Counted from the stretch's first letter, positions 33,972 to 43,290 are shown. The stretch is 64,000 bases of DNA from Acrocarpospora macrocephala (GCF_009687865.1 NZ_BLAE01000063.1:1-64000), one strand, 5' to 3'. Notes: a model not told the origin generated them from the sequence alone. Numbers and translations are program-made.

Positions 33972-35216
33972 GTGATCGTGAGCTTTGCTAAAGGTCTCCT
34001 GAAACGGCACTTTGTCGACACCAGGCCGATCCAGATCCCCGATTACCGCCGTCTCCTGACCGGGCAGGCGGTGGCATTCGTCGGATTCCAGCTCACCGCC
34101 GTGGCCGTCAGCGCCGAGGTGTACGCGCTGACCCGCTCCTCGTTCTGGGTCGGCATGCTCGGCCCGGTCGCCCTGGTTCCCCTGATCGTCTTCGGCCTGT
34201 GGGGCGGCGCCATCGCCGACGCCATGGACCGCCGCAAGCTCCTGCTGGCCGCCTCCCTGATCAGCTGGTCGGCCACGCTCGTCCTGCTGGTCAACGCCTT
34301 CACCCTGCAGAACGTGTGGGTGATCATGGCGGCGGTGGCCGTACAGTCCACGGGGTTCGCCGTCGCCTCGCCGACCCGCAACGCGATCATTCCCCGGCTG
34401 GTGCCCACCCCGCTGGTGCCCGCGGCCAACACGCTCAACTTCCTGTTCAGCAGCATCGCCTCGGTGCTCGGCCCGCTGCTCGGCGGCGTCATCCTCGCGG
34501 GCGGCGGGTACGGCTTCGCGTACCTCATCGACGCGGTGCTGTTCACCGCCAGCCTGTACGCGGCGCTGCGGCTGCCGGCGCTGGAGCCGCTCGGCGAGGT
34601 GACCGCGCCGGGTTTCCGCGCGGTGATCGGCGGGCTGCGCTACATCATGGCCGCGCCGATCGTGCTCATGTCGTTCGTGGTGGACATCATCGCGATGGCG
34701 TTCGCGATGCCCCGGGCCATGTATCCGGAGATGACCGCGATCAGGTTCGGCGACTCCGGCATCGCCTACGGCTGGCTGTCGGCGGCGATCGCACTGGGGG
34801 CGGTGGCCGGCGGGCTGTTCTCCGGCTGGGTGGGCCGGGTGCGGCGGCAGGGTCTCGCGCTGACGTTCGTGATCGTGGTGTGGGGGCTCACCGTGGCCGC
34901 CGCCGGGTTAGCCCAGGCGCTCTGGCTGATGGTGCTGCTGCTGGCCTTCGGCGGCTTCGCGGACCTCGTCTCCGCGGTGTGGCGGCAGACCATTCTCCAG
35001 ACGTACGCACCCGACGAGATGCGCGGCCGGTTGCAGGGGGTCTTCTTCGTGGTCGTGGCGGGCGGGCCACGCCTGGGCGACCTCCGGGCGGGCACCACGG
35101 CCTCGACGTTCGGGCTCGTCCCGGCCTGGGTCGGCGGCGGGCTGTTGTGCGCGGTGACGGTGGTGATCGTGGGGCTGTCGGTGTCCTCGTTCCGCCGATA
35201 TCAGGTTCGGTCCTGA
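33972..35216 (+). CDS. MFS transporter (EntS-like exporter family)
   Basis: A 414-residue transporter with about 12 helices and the MFS_3/EntS pattern: RRLLTGQAVAFVG, loop motif WGGAIADAMDRRKLL between helices 2 and 3, FAVASPTRNAIIPRLVP, and PDEMRGRLQGVFF near the end. Such proteins export small molecules, including siderophores and drugs. The DtxR-family iron regulator gene begins 127 bases downstream, so iron-linked export is possible but not shown. GTG 33972 is taken as start, with GGGAGG 33962-33967 4 bases upstream; GTG 33960 and GTG 33978 are in frame. Confidence 0.88.
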   Translation: MIVSFAKGLLKRHFVDTRPIQIPDYRRLLTGQAVAFVGFQLTAVAVSAEVYALTRSSFWVGMLGPVALVPLIVFGLWGGAIADAMDRRKLLLAASLISWSATLVLLVNAFTLQNVWVIMAAVAVQSTGFAVASPTRNAIIPRLVPTPLVPAANTLNFLFSSIASVLGPLLGGVILAGGGYGFAYLIDAVLFTASLYAALRLPALEPLGEVTAPGFRAVIGGLRYIMAAPIVLMSFVVDIIAMAFAMPRAMYPEMTAIRFGDSGIAYGWLSAAIALGAVAGGLFSGWVGRVRRQGLALTFVIVVWGLTVAAAGLAQALWLMVLLLAFGGFADLVSAVWRQTILQTYAPDEMRGRLQGVFFVVVAGGPRLGDLRAGTTASTFGLVPAWVGGGLLCAVTVVIVGLSVSSFRRYQVRS

Positions 35217-35343
35217 GGCGGTCTCCGGACGTGGAAGGATTCAGATCCCTCGCACGTTGCCAATCGTGCACTGGTTCACCGCTGAGTTCGGCTGAACCCG
35301 CTGGTAGGTCGTAGCATCGAGGGCAGACCGGGAGGAAGACGTT

Positions 35344-36042
35344 GTGACCGCACACGGCCTGATCGACACGACGGAGATGTATCTCCGGACGATCTACGAG
35401 CTGGAAGAGGAAGGCATCGTCGCGTTGCGCGCGCGCATCGCCGAACGACTGCAGCAGAGCGGCCCCACGGTCAGCCAGACGGTGGCGCGGATGGAGCGCG
35501 ACGGCCTGGTCAAAGTGGAGGGCGACCGGCATCTCACCATGACCGACCTCGGGCGCACGCTCGCGATCCGGGTGATGCGCAAGCACCGCCTGGCCGAGTG
35601 CCTGCTGATCCAGGTGATCGGCATGCCGTGGGAGGAAGTCCACATCGAGGCGTGCCGGTGGGAGCACGTCATGTCCGACTCGGTGGAAGCCCGGCTGGTG
35701 AAGCTGCTGGACAACCCCACCGAATGCCCGCACGGGAACCCCATCCCCGGCCTGGACGAGCTCGGAGCGTCCGGTTTGGAGGAATATGAGGCGGTCTCCG
35801 CGATGGCTGATCTGGCCGGACCCCGAGATATACCCGTTGTGGTTCGCCGAATTAGCGAACAAGTGCAAAGCGATCCCGCTGTGATGCTTAAACTCAAGCA
35901 AGTTGGGATACAACCCGGACGCGAGGTGACGCTCGCGGCGAGCGACGATGGTGTGCGGGTGACAGGTGACGACGAAGCGGACAACACTCTCGCGGAGCTA
36001 CCGCGTGATGTCGCCACGCACGTTTTCGTCACCAGACGTTAA
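35344..36042 (+). CDS. DtxR/IdeR-family iron-dependent regulator
   Basis: A 232-residue DtxR-family protein. Winged helix 1-75 begins LIDTTEMYLRTIYELEEEGI, with recognition helix SGPTVSQTVARMERDGL. The dimer and metal domain 76-140 has RKHRLAECLL, the metal ligands of HIEACRWEHVMSD and the E/CPHGNPIPG segment (Met/Cys/Glu/His set). An SH3-like domain from about 150 to 230 completes it. In actinomycetes the IdeR/DmdR1 proteins repress iron-uptake genes when loaded with Fe(II). GTG 35344 is the start, with GGGAGG about 8 bases upstream. No matching iron box was searched for genome-wide. Confidence 0.92.
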   Translation: MTAHGLIDTTEMYLRTIYELEEEGIVALRARIAERLQQSGPTVSQTVARMERDGLVKVEGDRHLTMTDLGRTLAIRVMRKHRLAECLLIQVIGMPWEEVHIEACRWEHVMSDSVEARLVKLLDNPTECPHGNPIPGLDELGASGLEEYEAVSAMADLAGPRDIPVVVRRISEQVQSDPAVMLKLKQVGIQPGREVTLAASDDGVRVTGDDEADNTLAELPRDVATHVFVTRR

Positions 36043-36144
36043 TCCCAGTGATCCTTTTCGGGAGCCCCTCCTCTCCCACGACAGCGCAGGCTCTGTTCAG
36101 GCAGGAGCACCCGTGGTCCGCATGCCCCGAGGGGTGGTCGTTGG

Positions 36145-38367
36145 ATGAAACGTTGGGGGGATTTGTCGCAGGACACCGCCGACCATCTTTCCGCCGCGTC
36201 AGTCCTTGACCACGCGGAGATGGCGGTCGTCGTCACCGACCGTTTCAGTAACGTCCTCTACTGGAACCCGTTCGCGGAGCGCCTGTTCGGGCGGCCCGGC
36301 CAGCACGGCATGGACGACGTGCTCTCGCTCGGGATGATGGAGAAAGACCATCCGCTCGCCGTGGACCTGGCCAAACATGTCCTGAAGGGCAATGTTTGGG
36401 AAGGCACGTTCGATGTCGTACGCGTCGACGGCACGATGATCTACGTGCGGGCGCAGGCGGTGCCGATGCGGCATCCGTCCGGTTCGGTGACCGGGATCGT
36501 GATCACCGCCCGGGAGGCGATGCGCAGCAACGAGCGCGAGAAGGACCGGTTCGGGCTGCTGGAACGCATCGGCGAGCGCCTGGCCGGCTCGTTGTATGTG
36601 GAGGAGACCCTCAACCGGGTCGCCGAGATGCTGGTCCCGCAGTTCGCCGACCACTGCTTCATCGAACTGATGGAGGGGGACCGGCTGATCCGCAAGGTGT
36701 CCACGCACGTGGGCACCTGGACGCCGCCGCCGGACACCTGGATGCCGGTCGGCTCCGAGATCCGCTACCCGCAGGGCCACTACGGCGACGCCGCCCTGCG
36801 CCGCCAGGAGACCATCCTGGTCGAGGACTTCTCCCAGGTCAGCTACCCCTCGCCGAGCGAGGGCGCGGCCCGTCTTTGCGGCGAGATCGGCATGACCTCC
36901 GCCATCGTCGCGCCGCTGTGCGCCCGGGGCGAGACCCTCGGCCTGATGTACCTGGCGATGTCCAACCTCACCGACCGCCGCTCCCCGCACTACGACGCCT
37001 TCGACCGCGACTTCGTCGGCGCCATCGCCACCCGGGTCGCGCTCGCCGTCGACAACGCGCTGCTGTTCGAGGAGGAACGGCACACCGCCGAGTCCTTCCA
37101 GAAGCACCTGCTGCCCCGCGAACTGCCCATGCTGGACGGCCTGGAGATCGCCGTCCGCTACTACCCCGCCGCCCCCCTGGCCAGCCACGGCCAGGGCATC
37201 CAGACCCAGGTCGGCGGCGACTGGTATGACGTGATCCCGCTCTCCGCCGGGCGCGTCGGCATCGTCATCGGCGACGTCGAAGGCCGCGGCGCCAAAGCCG
37301 CCGCCGTCATGGGCCAGCTCCGCGCCGCGCTCCGCGCCTTCGCCCAGGACGACAAACCCCCCGCCGACATCCTGGCCCGCCTCGACGAGTGGACCAGGGT
37401 CGTCGCCGCCCCCGAACACGACGACTTCGGCGCCGACGTCACCAGCCCGCCGATCGTCACCTGCCAGTACCTGGTGTACGACGCCTGGTCCCGCCAGCTG
37501 TCCTTCGCCAACGCCGGGCATTCACCGCCCCTGCTGATCGTGGACGGCAGCGTCACCGAACTGGACATCACCGAGGTCGGCCAGCCGCTGGGGGTTCGGG
37601 CCTCTGGCATGCACGCCGACCTGGTCTACAAGGAGGAGACCCGGGTCCTGCCACCCGGCGCCACCCTGCTCCTCTACACCGACGGCCTGGTCGACCGACG
37701 GCCTGCCCGTGGCACCGACGAACCTTCCCTGTCGGACGACGAAACCCTGCAGATTCTCTGCGACAAGGTCGCGAAGATCGCCAGCGAGTCGGTCGAACGA
37801 ATAGCCGACACCGCCACCGTCGCCGTCCCCGGCGAGATCGACGACGACATGGCCATCCTCGTCGTACGGTCGGTCGGCACCGAACTCGAATTCGAGGAAC
37901 GCACCTTCCCCGCCCAGCCCATCATGGTCGGCGAAGCCCGCCGCATGGCCTCCGAAGCCTTCGCCAGCTGGAACGTCCCCGAAGAACGCGGCGACCTGGC
38001 CTGCCTGCTGGTATCCGAGGTGGTCACGAACGTGGTCCTGCACGCGGCGGCGGCCAGCGTGCCCCGCCGCGAACTCGCCCTCGACGGCCCGCCCCTCCCG
38101 TTCGACGAATCCTGGGACGTGCCCGGCCTGGACGAGGATGTCGCCAACGACAAGGAGTTCACCCTGCGCCTGCGGCGCGGCGACGAGTCCATCTGGGTCG
38201 AGGTCTTCGACCAAGACCTGCGCCTCCCACGCATCCGCAGCGCTGGCGAGAACGACGAGGGCGGCCGGGGTCTCTACCTGGTCGACCAACTGGCTCGCCG
38301 CTGGGGTTCCCGCCCCACCAAAGAGGGCAAGGCCGTCTGGTTCGAGATCCCCCTCGGCGGTCGCTGA
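36145..38367 (+). CDS. PAS-GAF-SpoIIE phosphatase with RsbW-like kinase domain
   Basis: A 740-residue regulator. PAS domain about 20-125 (AEMAVVVTDRFSNVLYWNPFAERLFG); GAF domain 150-310; PP2C/SpoIIE phosphatase 330-575 with metal-binding DVEGRGAKAAAVMG, FANAGHSPPLL, LLLYTDGLVDRR and DDMAILVV; and a C-terminal histidine-kinase-like ATPase 590-740 with SEVVTNVVLHA and GRGLYLVDQLA. The domain pair both dephosphorylates STAS antagonists and can phosphorylate them, so it would control a partner-switching sigma cascade. The ATPase has an insert of about 35 acidic residues (LDGPPLPFDESWDVPG) between its N-box and the next strand. The orphan STAS gene at 22.5 kb is one candidate target. Confidence 0.92.
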   Translation: MKRWGDLSQDTADHLSAASVLDHAEMAVVVTDRFSNVLYWNPFAERLFGRPGQHGMDDVLSLGMMEKDHPLAVDLAKHVLKGNVWEGTFDVVRVDGTMIYVRAQAVPMRHPSGSVTGIVITAREAMRSNEREKDRFGLLERIGERLAGSLYVEETLNRVAEMLVPQFADHCFIELMEGDRLIRKVSTHVGTWTPPPDTWMPVGSEIRYPQGHYGDAALRRQETILVEDFSQVSYPSPSEGAARLCGEIGMTSAIVAPLCARGETLGLMYLAMSNLTDRRSPHYDAFDRDFVGAIATRVALAVDNALLFEEERHTAESFQKHLLPRELPMLDGLEIAVRYYPAAPLASHGQGIQTQVGGDWYDVIPLSAGRVGIVIGDVEGRGAKAAAVMGQLRAALRAFAQDDKPPADILARLDEWTRVVAAPEHDDFGADVTSPPIVTCQYLVYDAWSRQLSFANAGHSPPLLIVDGSVTELDITEVGQPLGVRASGMHADLVYKEETRVLPPGATLLLYTDGLVDRRPARGTDEPSLSDDETLQILCDKVAKIASESVERIADTATVAVPGEIDDDMAILVVRSVGTELEFEERTFPAQPIMVGEARRMASEAFASWNVPEERGDLACLLVSEVVTNVVLHAAAASVPRRELALDGPPLPFDESWDVPGLDEDVANDKEFTLRLRRGDESIWVEVFDQDLRLPRIRSAGENDEGGRGLYLVDQLARRWGSRPTKEGKAVWFEIPLGGR

Positions 38368-38385
38368 CTTCACCTCTTGATGCGC

Positions 38386-38409
38386 GAGATCCCCGGTGCG
38401 GGGTATCTC
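38386..38409. terminator. Terminator between SpoIIE gene and aldo-keto reductase gene
   Basis: GAGAT-CCCC (38386-38394) pairs with GGGG-ATCTC (38400-38409) with one bulged T and loop GGTGC. It overlaps the stop codon region of the convergent aldo-keto reductase gene. Confidence 0.6.
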
Positions 38410-39442
38410 ATGTTGCGGCGCTTGGCCGCCCAGGGAACTCTGCGCCCATGCGCGACTGGTCGGTGGCGGATCGGGAGATTTCGTCGAGGTGGTTGGTGGC
38501 TTCGGGTGGCAGGTCGATGGCAAGCCCGGTGAGGTTGCCGTGGAGCTGGTCGAGGGTGCGGGGTCCGATGATGACGGAGGTGACGCCCGGCCTCTGCCGC
38601 ACCCAGGCCAGGGCCACGGCCACGGGGGTGGTGTCGAGTTCGGCGGCGGTCTTGACGACCTGGTCGGCGATGTCGAGGTTCGGTTCGTTGAGCAGACCGT
38701 CGGCCCAGGCGCGGGCCATGGGCAGCGGTGACGCCTTCAGTCGGCCCATTCGGGTGTCGGCCTCGGGGGCGGCGCCTCGACGGTAACGGCCGGTCAGCAC
38801 TCCGCCACCAAGCGGAGACCAGACCAGCGTGCCCAGGCCGTGCCGCCGGCAGGTCGGCAGGATTTCCGCTTCGATACCGCGGGCCAGCAACGAGTATTGC
38901 GGCTGGAGGCTGATGAATGGTGTGGCGTTGGCGCGCTGGGCTGCCCATTGGGACTCCACGATCTGGGTTGCGGTGAAGTTCGAGCAGCCGAGGTAGCGGA
39001 CCTTGCCGGAGCGTACGAAGCCGTCCAGAGTCGCCATGGTCTCGTCGATGGGCGTGGAGTCGTCCCACTGGTGGCACTGGTAGAGGTCGATGTAGTCGGT
39101 GCCGAGCCGGCGCAGGCTGGCCTCCAGCGCCCTGGTCAGGTGGGCCCTTGACAGTCCTCTGTCGTTGGGGCCTGGTCCCTGCGGGAGGAACGCCTTGGTG
39201 GCCAGCACGACCGAGTCGCGTCTGCCGTTGATGGCCCGGCCGACGATCTGTTCGGACTGGCCGCCGGTGTAGCCGTCGGCGGTGTCGATGATGTTGCCGC
39301 CGGCGTCCAGGAAGGCGTCGACGATACGGGTCGCCTCGGTTTCGTCGCAGCTGGCCACACCGCCGGAAGAGCCGAAGTTCATGGTCCCCAGGCAGGCTCG
39401 GGAGACGGTGAGGCCCGAGCGGCCGAGCGTCGTGTACTGCAT
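38408..39442 (-). CDS. Aldo/keto reductase
   Basis: A 344-residue (beta/alpha)8 aldo-keto reductase. It starts MQYTTLGRSGLTVSRACLGTMNFG and has the catalytic D in IIDTADGYTGGQSE, K in VLATKAF and H in DLYQCHQWD; the NADPH-binding end is SVIIGPRTLDQLHGNL. It resembles the YajO/general stress AKR groups; the substrate is unknown. It is divergent from a TetR-family gene with two matching operator boxes between them, so it is probably the target of that repressor. Confidence 0.92.
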   Translation of the reverse strand: MQYTTLGRSGLTVSRACLGTMNFGSSGGVASCDETEATRIVDAFLDAGGNIIDTADGYTGGQSEQIVGRAINGRRDSVVLATKAFLPQGPGPNDRGLSRAHLTRALEASLRRLGTDYIDLYQCHQWDDSTPIDETMATLDGFVRSGKVRYLGCSNFTATQIVESQWAAQRANATPFISLQPQYSLLARGIEAEILPTCRRHGLGTLVWSPLGGGVLTGRYRRGAAPEADTRMGRLKASPLPMARAWADGLLNEPNLDIADQVVKTAAELDTTPVAVALAWVRQRPGVTSVIIGPRTLDQLHGNLTGLAIDLPPEATNHLDEISRSATDQSRMGAEFPGRPSAAT

Positions 39443-39489
39443 CGTGGTGTCCTTCGTCGGTGGGATGGTCGGATCGACCGGCTAGGATC

Positions 39490-39534
39490 GGAACAAGCGT
39501 TCCGGTTCAACGGAACATACGGAACCTTCGTTCC
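39490..39534. promoter_or_regulatory. Paired operator boxes between the AKR and TetR genes
   Basis: GGAAC-AAGC-GTTCC at 39490-39503 and GGAAC-CTTC-GTTCC at 39521-39534 are two inverted repeats, each followed by GGTT, with centres 31 bp apart (three helical turns). A half site GGAAC sits between them at 39512. The spacing puts two repressor dimers on the same face of DNA. Confidence 0.7.
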
Positions 39535-39559
39535 GGTTGTCAATGTGCTGAGGAGGACG

Positions 39560-40132
39560 ATGACTGGCGAAGCCAGGCCGTTGCGCGCCGACGCGCAACG
39601 CAACCGGGCACGGGTTCTGGAGGCGGCCGAGGTCGTCCTGGCCCGTGATGGCCTATCCGCCTCGATGCGGACGATCGCCCAACACGCCGGAGTGGGGCTG
39701 GGCACGATCTACCGGCACTTCCCCACCCAGGAGGCCCTCTACCAGGCGGTAATCATCGACCGCATGCAGCGGCTCATCGCCGAGGCAGACGCCTTGCTGG
39801 CCGCGGATGATCCGGGCGCGGCGTTCTTCGAGTACTTCACCCGCATCGTGGAAAACGCAACGCAAAAGAAGACCTTGGCCGACGTGCTGGCCGAGGCCGA
39901 CATCGACCCCAAAGCCGGCATGGCAGACATCAGCCGAGACATGAGAGACGTCATCGAGAAGCTACTGATCCGAGCCCAAAAGGCCGGCGCAGTCCGCCAG
40001 GACCTGCATATGCCAGAGCTCCTGGCCCTCCTGGCGGCCACGTGCATGGCCGCGGAACGCAACCAGTGGAGCGATGAACTACGCACCCGAACACTGTCCA
40101 TCCTCTTCGACGGCCTGCGCTCCCACCACTGA
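39560..40132 (+). CDS. TetR-family transcriptional regulator
   Basis: A 190-residue TetR repressor. The HTH at about 12-58 reads RNRARVLEAAEVVLARDGLSASMRTIAQHAGVGLGTIYRHFPTQEAL; the C-terminal ligand domain has TLADVLAEADIDP and a late AATCMAAERNQW helix, of the SbtR/TetR_C_33 kind. It probably represses itself and the divergent aldo-keto reductase via the boxes at 39490-39534. AGGAGG 39551-39556 lies 3 bases before ATG 39560. Confidence 0.9.
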   Translation: MTGEARPLRADAQRNRARVLEAAEVVLARDGLSASMRTIAQHAGVGLGTIYRHFPTQEALYQAVIIDRMQRLIAEADALLAADDPGAAFFEYFTRIVENATQKKTLADVLAEADIDPKAGMADISRDMRDVIEKLLIRAQKAGAVRQDLHMPELLALLAATCMAAERNQWSDELRTRTLSILFDGLRSHH

Positions 40133-40380
40133 CCGTCGCGCTGCCCACGACACCAGTCGTTGCACTTCACGCCACGTTGGCCCTCACGATGATCCGGCGT
40201 AGGCGGGCGTTAACTGTGGTACCGCACGGCCCGGCGCATCGGCAGGGCTTGGTCCGCCTGAAGAGTGGTCACCCCGGTGGCCGCGCCCCGTGACCACACC
40301 TGGCGAGAACTCATCCCGGGCGAGTGCCGCCCCCGGCAACTCTGACCGGTAGGATCGCTTGAAGCTAGGCCAGCAGAACA

Positions 40381-40404
40381 CCCCGCCACCTTCGGGTGGC
40401 GGGG
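40381..40404. terminator. Strong UUCG-loop terminator
   Basis: A 10-bp perfect GC stem, CCCCGCCACC 40381-40390 with GGTGGCGGGG 40395-40404, closed by a TTCG tetraloop. It lies about 28 bases past the stop of the minus-strand RhuM gene. The rest of 40133-40380 shows no gene. Confidence 0.85.
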
Positions 40405-40432
40405 CTTGCTCGTGTTCCTGGCCCACCAGTGT

Positions 40433-41482
40433 TTAGTCGGGGGTTCCGCGCCCGGTGATCTCGCCCTCGACGCGCTCCAGTTCGGCGAGTACCTCCCGCT
40501 CGTCGGCGGCCAGAATCTCCGCGTCCTCCTTGTCGGCCTCGATCGCTTCCTGCGAGCGTCTGCGGGCGCCGAACTCTCCGTAACGCTCGCACACGATGGC
40601 CTCCATGTCCTTGTGGGAGACCTTGCCTGCGTTCTTCAGCAGGGGCAGCTCGTTGAACTCGATGAACCGGTCGGTCTGGACGACCCACTCGGACATGGTG
40701 GTGGTCTGCCGACGCTTGGCCCTGCCCTCAGCGAAGTCGAGGAACTGGGTGGTGAGGCGGTTGAAGTCCTCGATCTCATCGGCCGTCAGGTAGTTCTTGG
40801 CCACGATGATGTCGCCCTTGCGGACCCGGGTGGCCTTCCAGGACGTGAGGCCCATGTTGGGCTTGCCCGGGTCAGCGCGAGCGAGAACGAGTTCGGCGGA
40901 GGTCTGCTCCGTGATGGCGTAGGTCAGCTTGTTCTGGATCTTCGCGTACGCGTCGCGGGACGTGGCGGACGCCGGGTCGTAGTCGAGGCTGGTGGCGAAG
41001 ACATCCCGGACCTTCTGGTAGAACCGCTTTTCCGACGCCCGGATGTCACGGATCCGCTGGAGGAGCTCGTCGAAGTAGTCGGCCCGCGGGTCCTTCAGGC
41101 GCTCGTCGTTCATGGCGAAGCCTTTGACCAGATACTCGCTGAGCACGGTCGTGGCCCACTGACGGAACTGGACGCCACGCGGGGATCGCACACGGTAGCC
41201 GACCGCGAGAATCATTTCGAGGTTGTAGATCGTGATCTCGCGTCGGACCTCTCGGTCGCCCTCGAATCGAACTATTTCCATTTTGGAAATAGTTGCCTCT
41301 CCGAGCTCGCCCTCCTGGAGGATGTTCGAGATGTGCTTGTTGATGCCGGGGACGCCGGTGTCGAACAGGGCGGCCATCTGTGCCTGTGACAGCCACACCG
41401 TTCCGTCGACCGGTCGGAACTGCATCTGTGTGCGCCCATCCTCGGTGGTGTAGAGGATGAGCTCCCCCGGAGCTTCCGTCAT
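40433..41482 (-). CDS. RhuM-family (virulence RhuM) protein
   Basis: A 349-residue RhuM family protein. The N-terminal block reads VWLSQAQMAALFDTGVPGINKHISNIL, followed by KMEIVRFEGDREVRREITIYNLEMILAVGYRV and SPRGVQFRQWATTVL, the family core. The C-terminal half is helical and charged. The family is scattered in genomic islands and is often next to toxin or restriction-like genes; its biochemical role is not known. It is divergent from a Fic gene across 152 bases. GGAAAGG is placed just before the ATG. Confidence 0.9.
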   Translation of the reverse strand: MTEAPGELILYTTEDGRTQMQFRPVDGTVWLSQAQMAALFDTGVPGINKHISNILQEGELGEATISKMEIVRFEGDREVRREITIYNLEMILAVGYRVRSPRGVQFRQWATTVLSEYLVKGFAMNDERLKDPRADYFDELLQRIRDIRASEKRFYQKVRDVFATSLDYDPASATSRDAYAKIQNKLTYAITEQTSAELVLARADPGKPNMGLTSWKATRVRKGDIIVAKNYLTADEIEDFNRLTTQFLDFAEGRAKRRQTTTMSEWVVQTDRFIEFNELPLLKNAGKVSHKDMEAIVCERYGEFGARRRSQEAIEADKEDAEILAADEREVLAELERVEGEITGRGTPD

Positions 41483-41571
41483 CGACCTTTCCTTCCCTCA
41501 ACCGTCACTTCTCGCCCGTTTCGCCTGCCGCACCCCACCTCCAAGTATGACAGCATGTGGGACAGAGCTAT

Positions 41572-41656
41572 GGACATAAATAGTGCCAAAAATTGCCGTC
41601 TCGGTCCTTGAAATGCTGGCTGACCTGGGGATATATGTCCGCTAAGGTTGGACATG
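41572..41656. promoter_or_regulatory. Repeated GGACATA/TATGTCC boxes upstream of fic
   Basis: GGACATA at 41572-41578, TATGTCC at 41634-41640 (covering the Fic ATG) and GGACATG at 41650-41656 are three copies of one motif; the last two form an inverted repeat. They look like operator half sites. The C-terminal winged-helix part of the Fic protein is a candidate reader. Confidence 0.5.
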
Positions 41657-42837
41657 TGAGAAGACAATACCTGGAGACTCACCCATGGCTCATCTTCGAT
41701 TTCGACTCGCGCGAACAGCTCGACTTCCGGACCTGGATGCTGCTTGGCGAGGCGATCTCCAAGTTCGAGCACCTCGCCGGCGCGCCGATCCAGCCCGTCC
41801 TCGCCGACCGGCTGAACGAGATCTACCTGAGCAAGAGCGTGCACGCGACCACACGGATCGAGGGCAACACCCTCACCGCCGACGAAGTCCTGCAACGCGT
41901 ACGACATGAACTTGAGTTGCCCCCCTCCCAGGAGTACCTCGGGCAGGAGGTAGACAACATCGTGGCCGCCTACAACCTCATCGAGTTTGACCTCGCCGAA
42001 GGCCATTCGCTAGCGCTGACCCGCGAACGTGTCGACGAGCTGAACCGCCTGGTCCTGGACAAAGTCCCAGCGGAGGATGATGTCCATCCCGGCAAGGTAC
42101 GCACCAAAAACGTCCTGGTCGGCAACTATCGAGGAGCGCCTCCCCAGGACTGCGACCACCTCCTCGACCGCCTCTGCGACTGGCTTGAAACCATGCGGGC
42201 GGAAGCGGGAGAGGAGTTACGCCAGCCAGTGGCGATCATCTCGGCGCTGCTGGCTCACCTGTACTTGGCATGGATCCACCCGTTCGGTGACGGTAACGGC
42301 CGGACGGCCAGGCTGGTGGAATACCAGCTACTGCTCAATGCGCGGGCCCCGATGTTGGCCGCCCATCTGCCAGCCAACTTCTACATGCGGACCCGCACCA
42401 GGTACTACCAGGTGCTCCAGAAGACCAGCCAGCCACCGTACGATCCGGCGGTCTTCCTGCGTTACGCCATCCAGGGTTTCGTGGAGGAACTCCGCGAGCA
42501 AGTGCGGACGATTCAAGGCCACCAACTTGGGGTGGCGTGGGTGAACTTCGTCCACGAAACCGTTCAGGACGGTCATACAGCGGCATGCGTCCGGCAGCGG
42601 CATCTCGTGCTCGATCTGCCGATGCATGAGTTCACACCCATCAGCAAGATCCCCGAGCTGACCCCGCGCCTCGCCGCCGAGTACGCCAGCAAAACCCGCC
42701 GCACCGTGAGCCGGGACGTCAACGCGCTCACCGACGCAGGCCTTCTACTTCGCACCCGGGCCGGAGTAAGGCCACACATCGAGCAGATGCAGGCGTTCCT
42801 TCCCTTACGGGCCGATCCGGAACACACCGACGACTGA
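41635..42837 (+). CDS. Fic-domain AMPylase-like protein (class II) with C-terminal winged helix
   Basis: A 400-residue Fic protein. The active-site motif HPFGDGNGRT is intact (His215). An inhibitory motif of the form T-x-x-x-E-G sits N-terminal to it (T72, E76, in TTRIEGNTL), so the arm that blocks ATP binding is in the same chain: class II Fic. The C-terminal part (320-400) has EYASKTRRTVSRDVNALTDAGLL, a winged-helix-like DNA-binding segment. Fic proteins transfer AMP or other groups to target proteins. It faces the RhuM gene. ATG 41635 is preferred; GTG 41656, with AAGG 8 bases upstream, is an alternative. Confidence 0.9.
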   Translation: MSAKVGHVRRQYLETHPWLIFDFDSREQLDFRTWMLLGEAISKFEHLAGAPIQPVLADRLNEIYLSKSVHATTRIEGNTLTADEVLQRVRHELELPPSQEYLGQEVDNIVAAYNLIEFDLAEGHSLALTRERVDELNRLVLDKVPAEDDVHPGKVRTKNVLVGNYRGAPPQDCDHLLDRLCDWLETMRAEAGEELRQPVAIISALLAHLYLAWIHPFGDGNGRTARLVEYQLLLNARAPMLAAHLPANFYMRTRTRYYQVLQKTSQPPYDPAVFLRYAIQGFVEELREQVRTIQGHQLGVAWVNFVHETVQDGHTAACVRQRHLVLDLPMHEFTPISKIPELTPRLAAEYASKTRRTVSRDVNALTDAGLLLRTRAGVRPHIEQMQAFLPLRADPEHTDD

Positions 42838-42903
42838 GCCATCGAGGTACAGAACGCCCGCCCCTCCTTCGGTGAATTCAAGGGGTCGTCGCAACACCAG
42901 TGA

Positions 42904-43047
42904 TCAACCGGTTGTCGCCAGAAGCTTGGCAAGGCGTTCGGCTGGGGTTTCCCAGCCGAGCGTTTTGCGTGGTCGACCGTTCAGCCGGGCAGCGACCGCG
43001 GCGAGATGGTCGCTGCAGTGCACCGACAGGTCGGTGCCCTTGGGGAA
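42904..43047 (-). pseudogene. IS30-family transposase C-terminal remnant
   Basis: Only the last 47 residues remain: [10 protein letters not shown], then a segment reading [18 protein letters not shown], then [11 protein letters not shown] and a stop. This is the standard end of IS30 transposases. Upstream (43048-43170) the same frame no longer looks like IS30 (it is Arg/Leu/Pro-rich), so the rest has been lost or replaced. No intact terminal repeats were found. The flanks 42838-42903 and 43048-43290 hold no other gene that I can support. Confidence 0.8.
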
Positions 43048-43290
43048 GCACTGGCAAGGACCTTGCGGACCTCGAAGCAGGCGAGCAAAGAGCTCTTGGC
43101 GCGACGGTCCCGCAAGGGCGGCCGGCCGTCGCAGAAGCCGAGCGTGCAAGGAGCACGGCGGCTCACACACGTCTCCCAGACGCTCCTAGACGACAGGGCT
43201 CAATAGCCTTACCTGGACGTGGTAGCGGCTCTAACCTGCACTTCCTAGACTGGCCGCATCCATTGGACGCGCGTGAGGTCACTCGGAACT

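Noticed and set aside
43048-43170. Upstream continuation of the IS30 remnant
   Set aside because: The frame stays open but the residues no longer match IS30 transposases, so I end the remnant at 43047.
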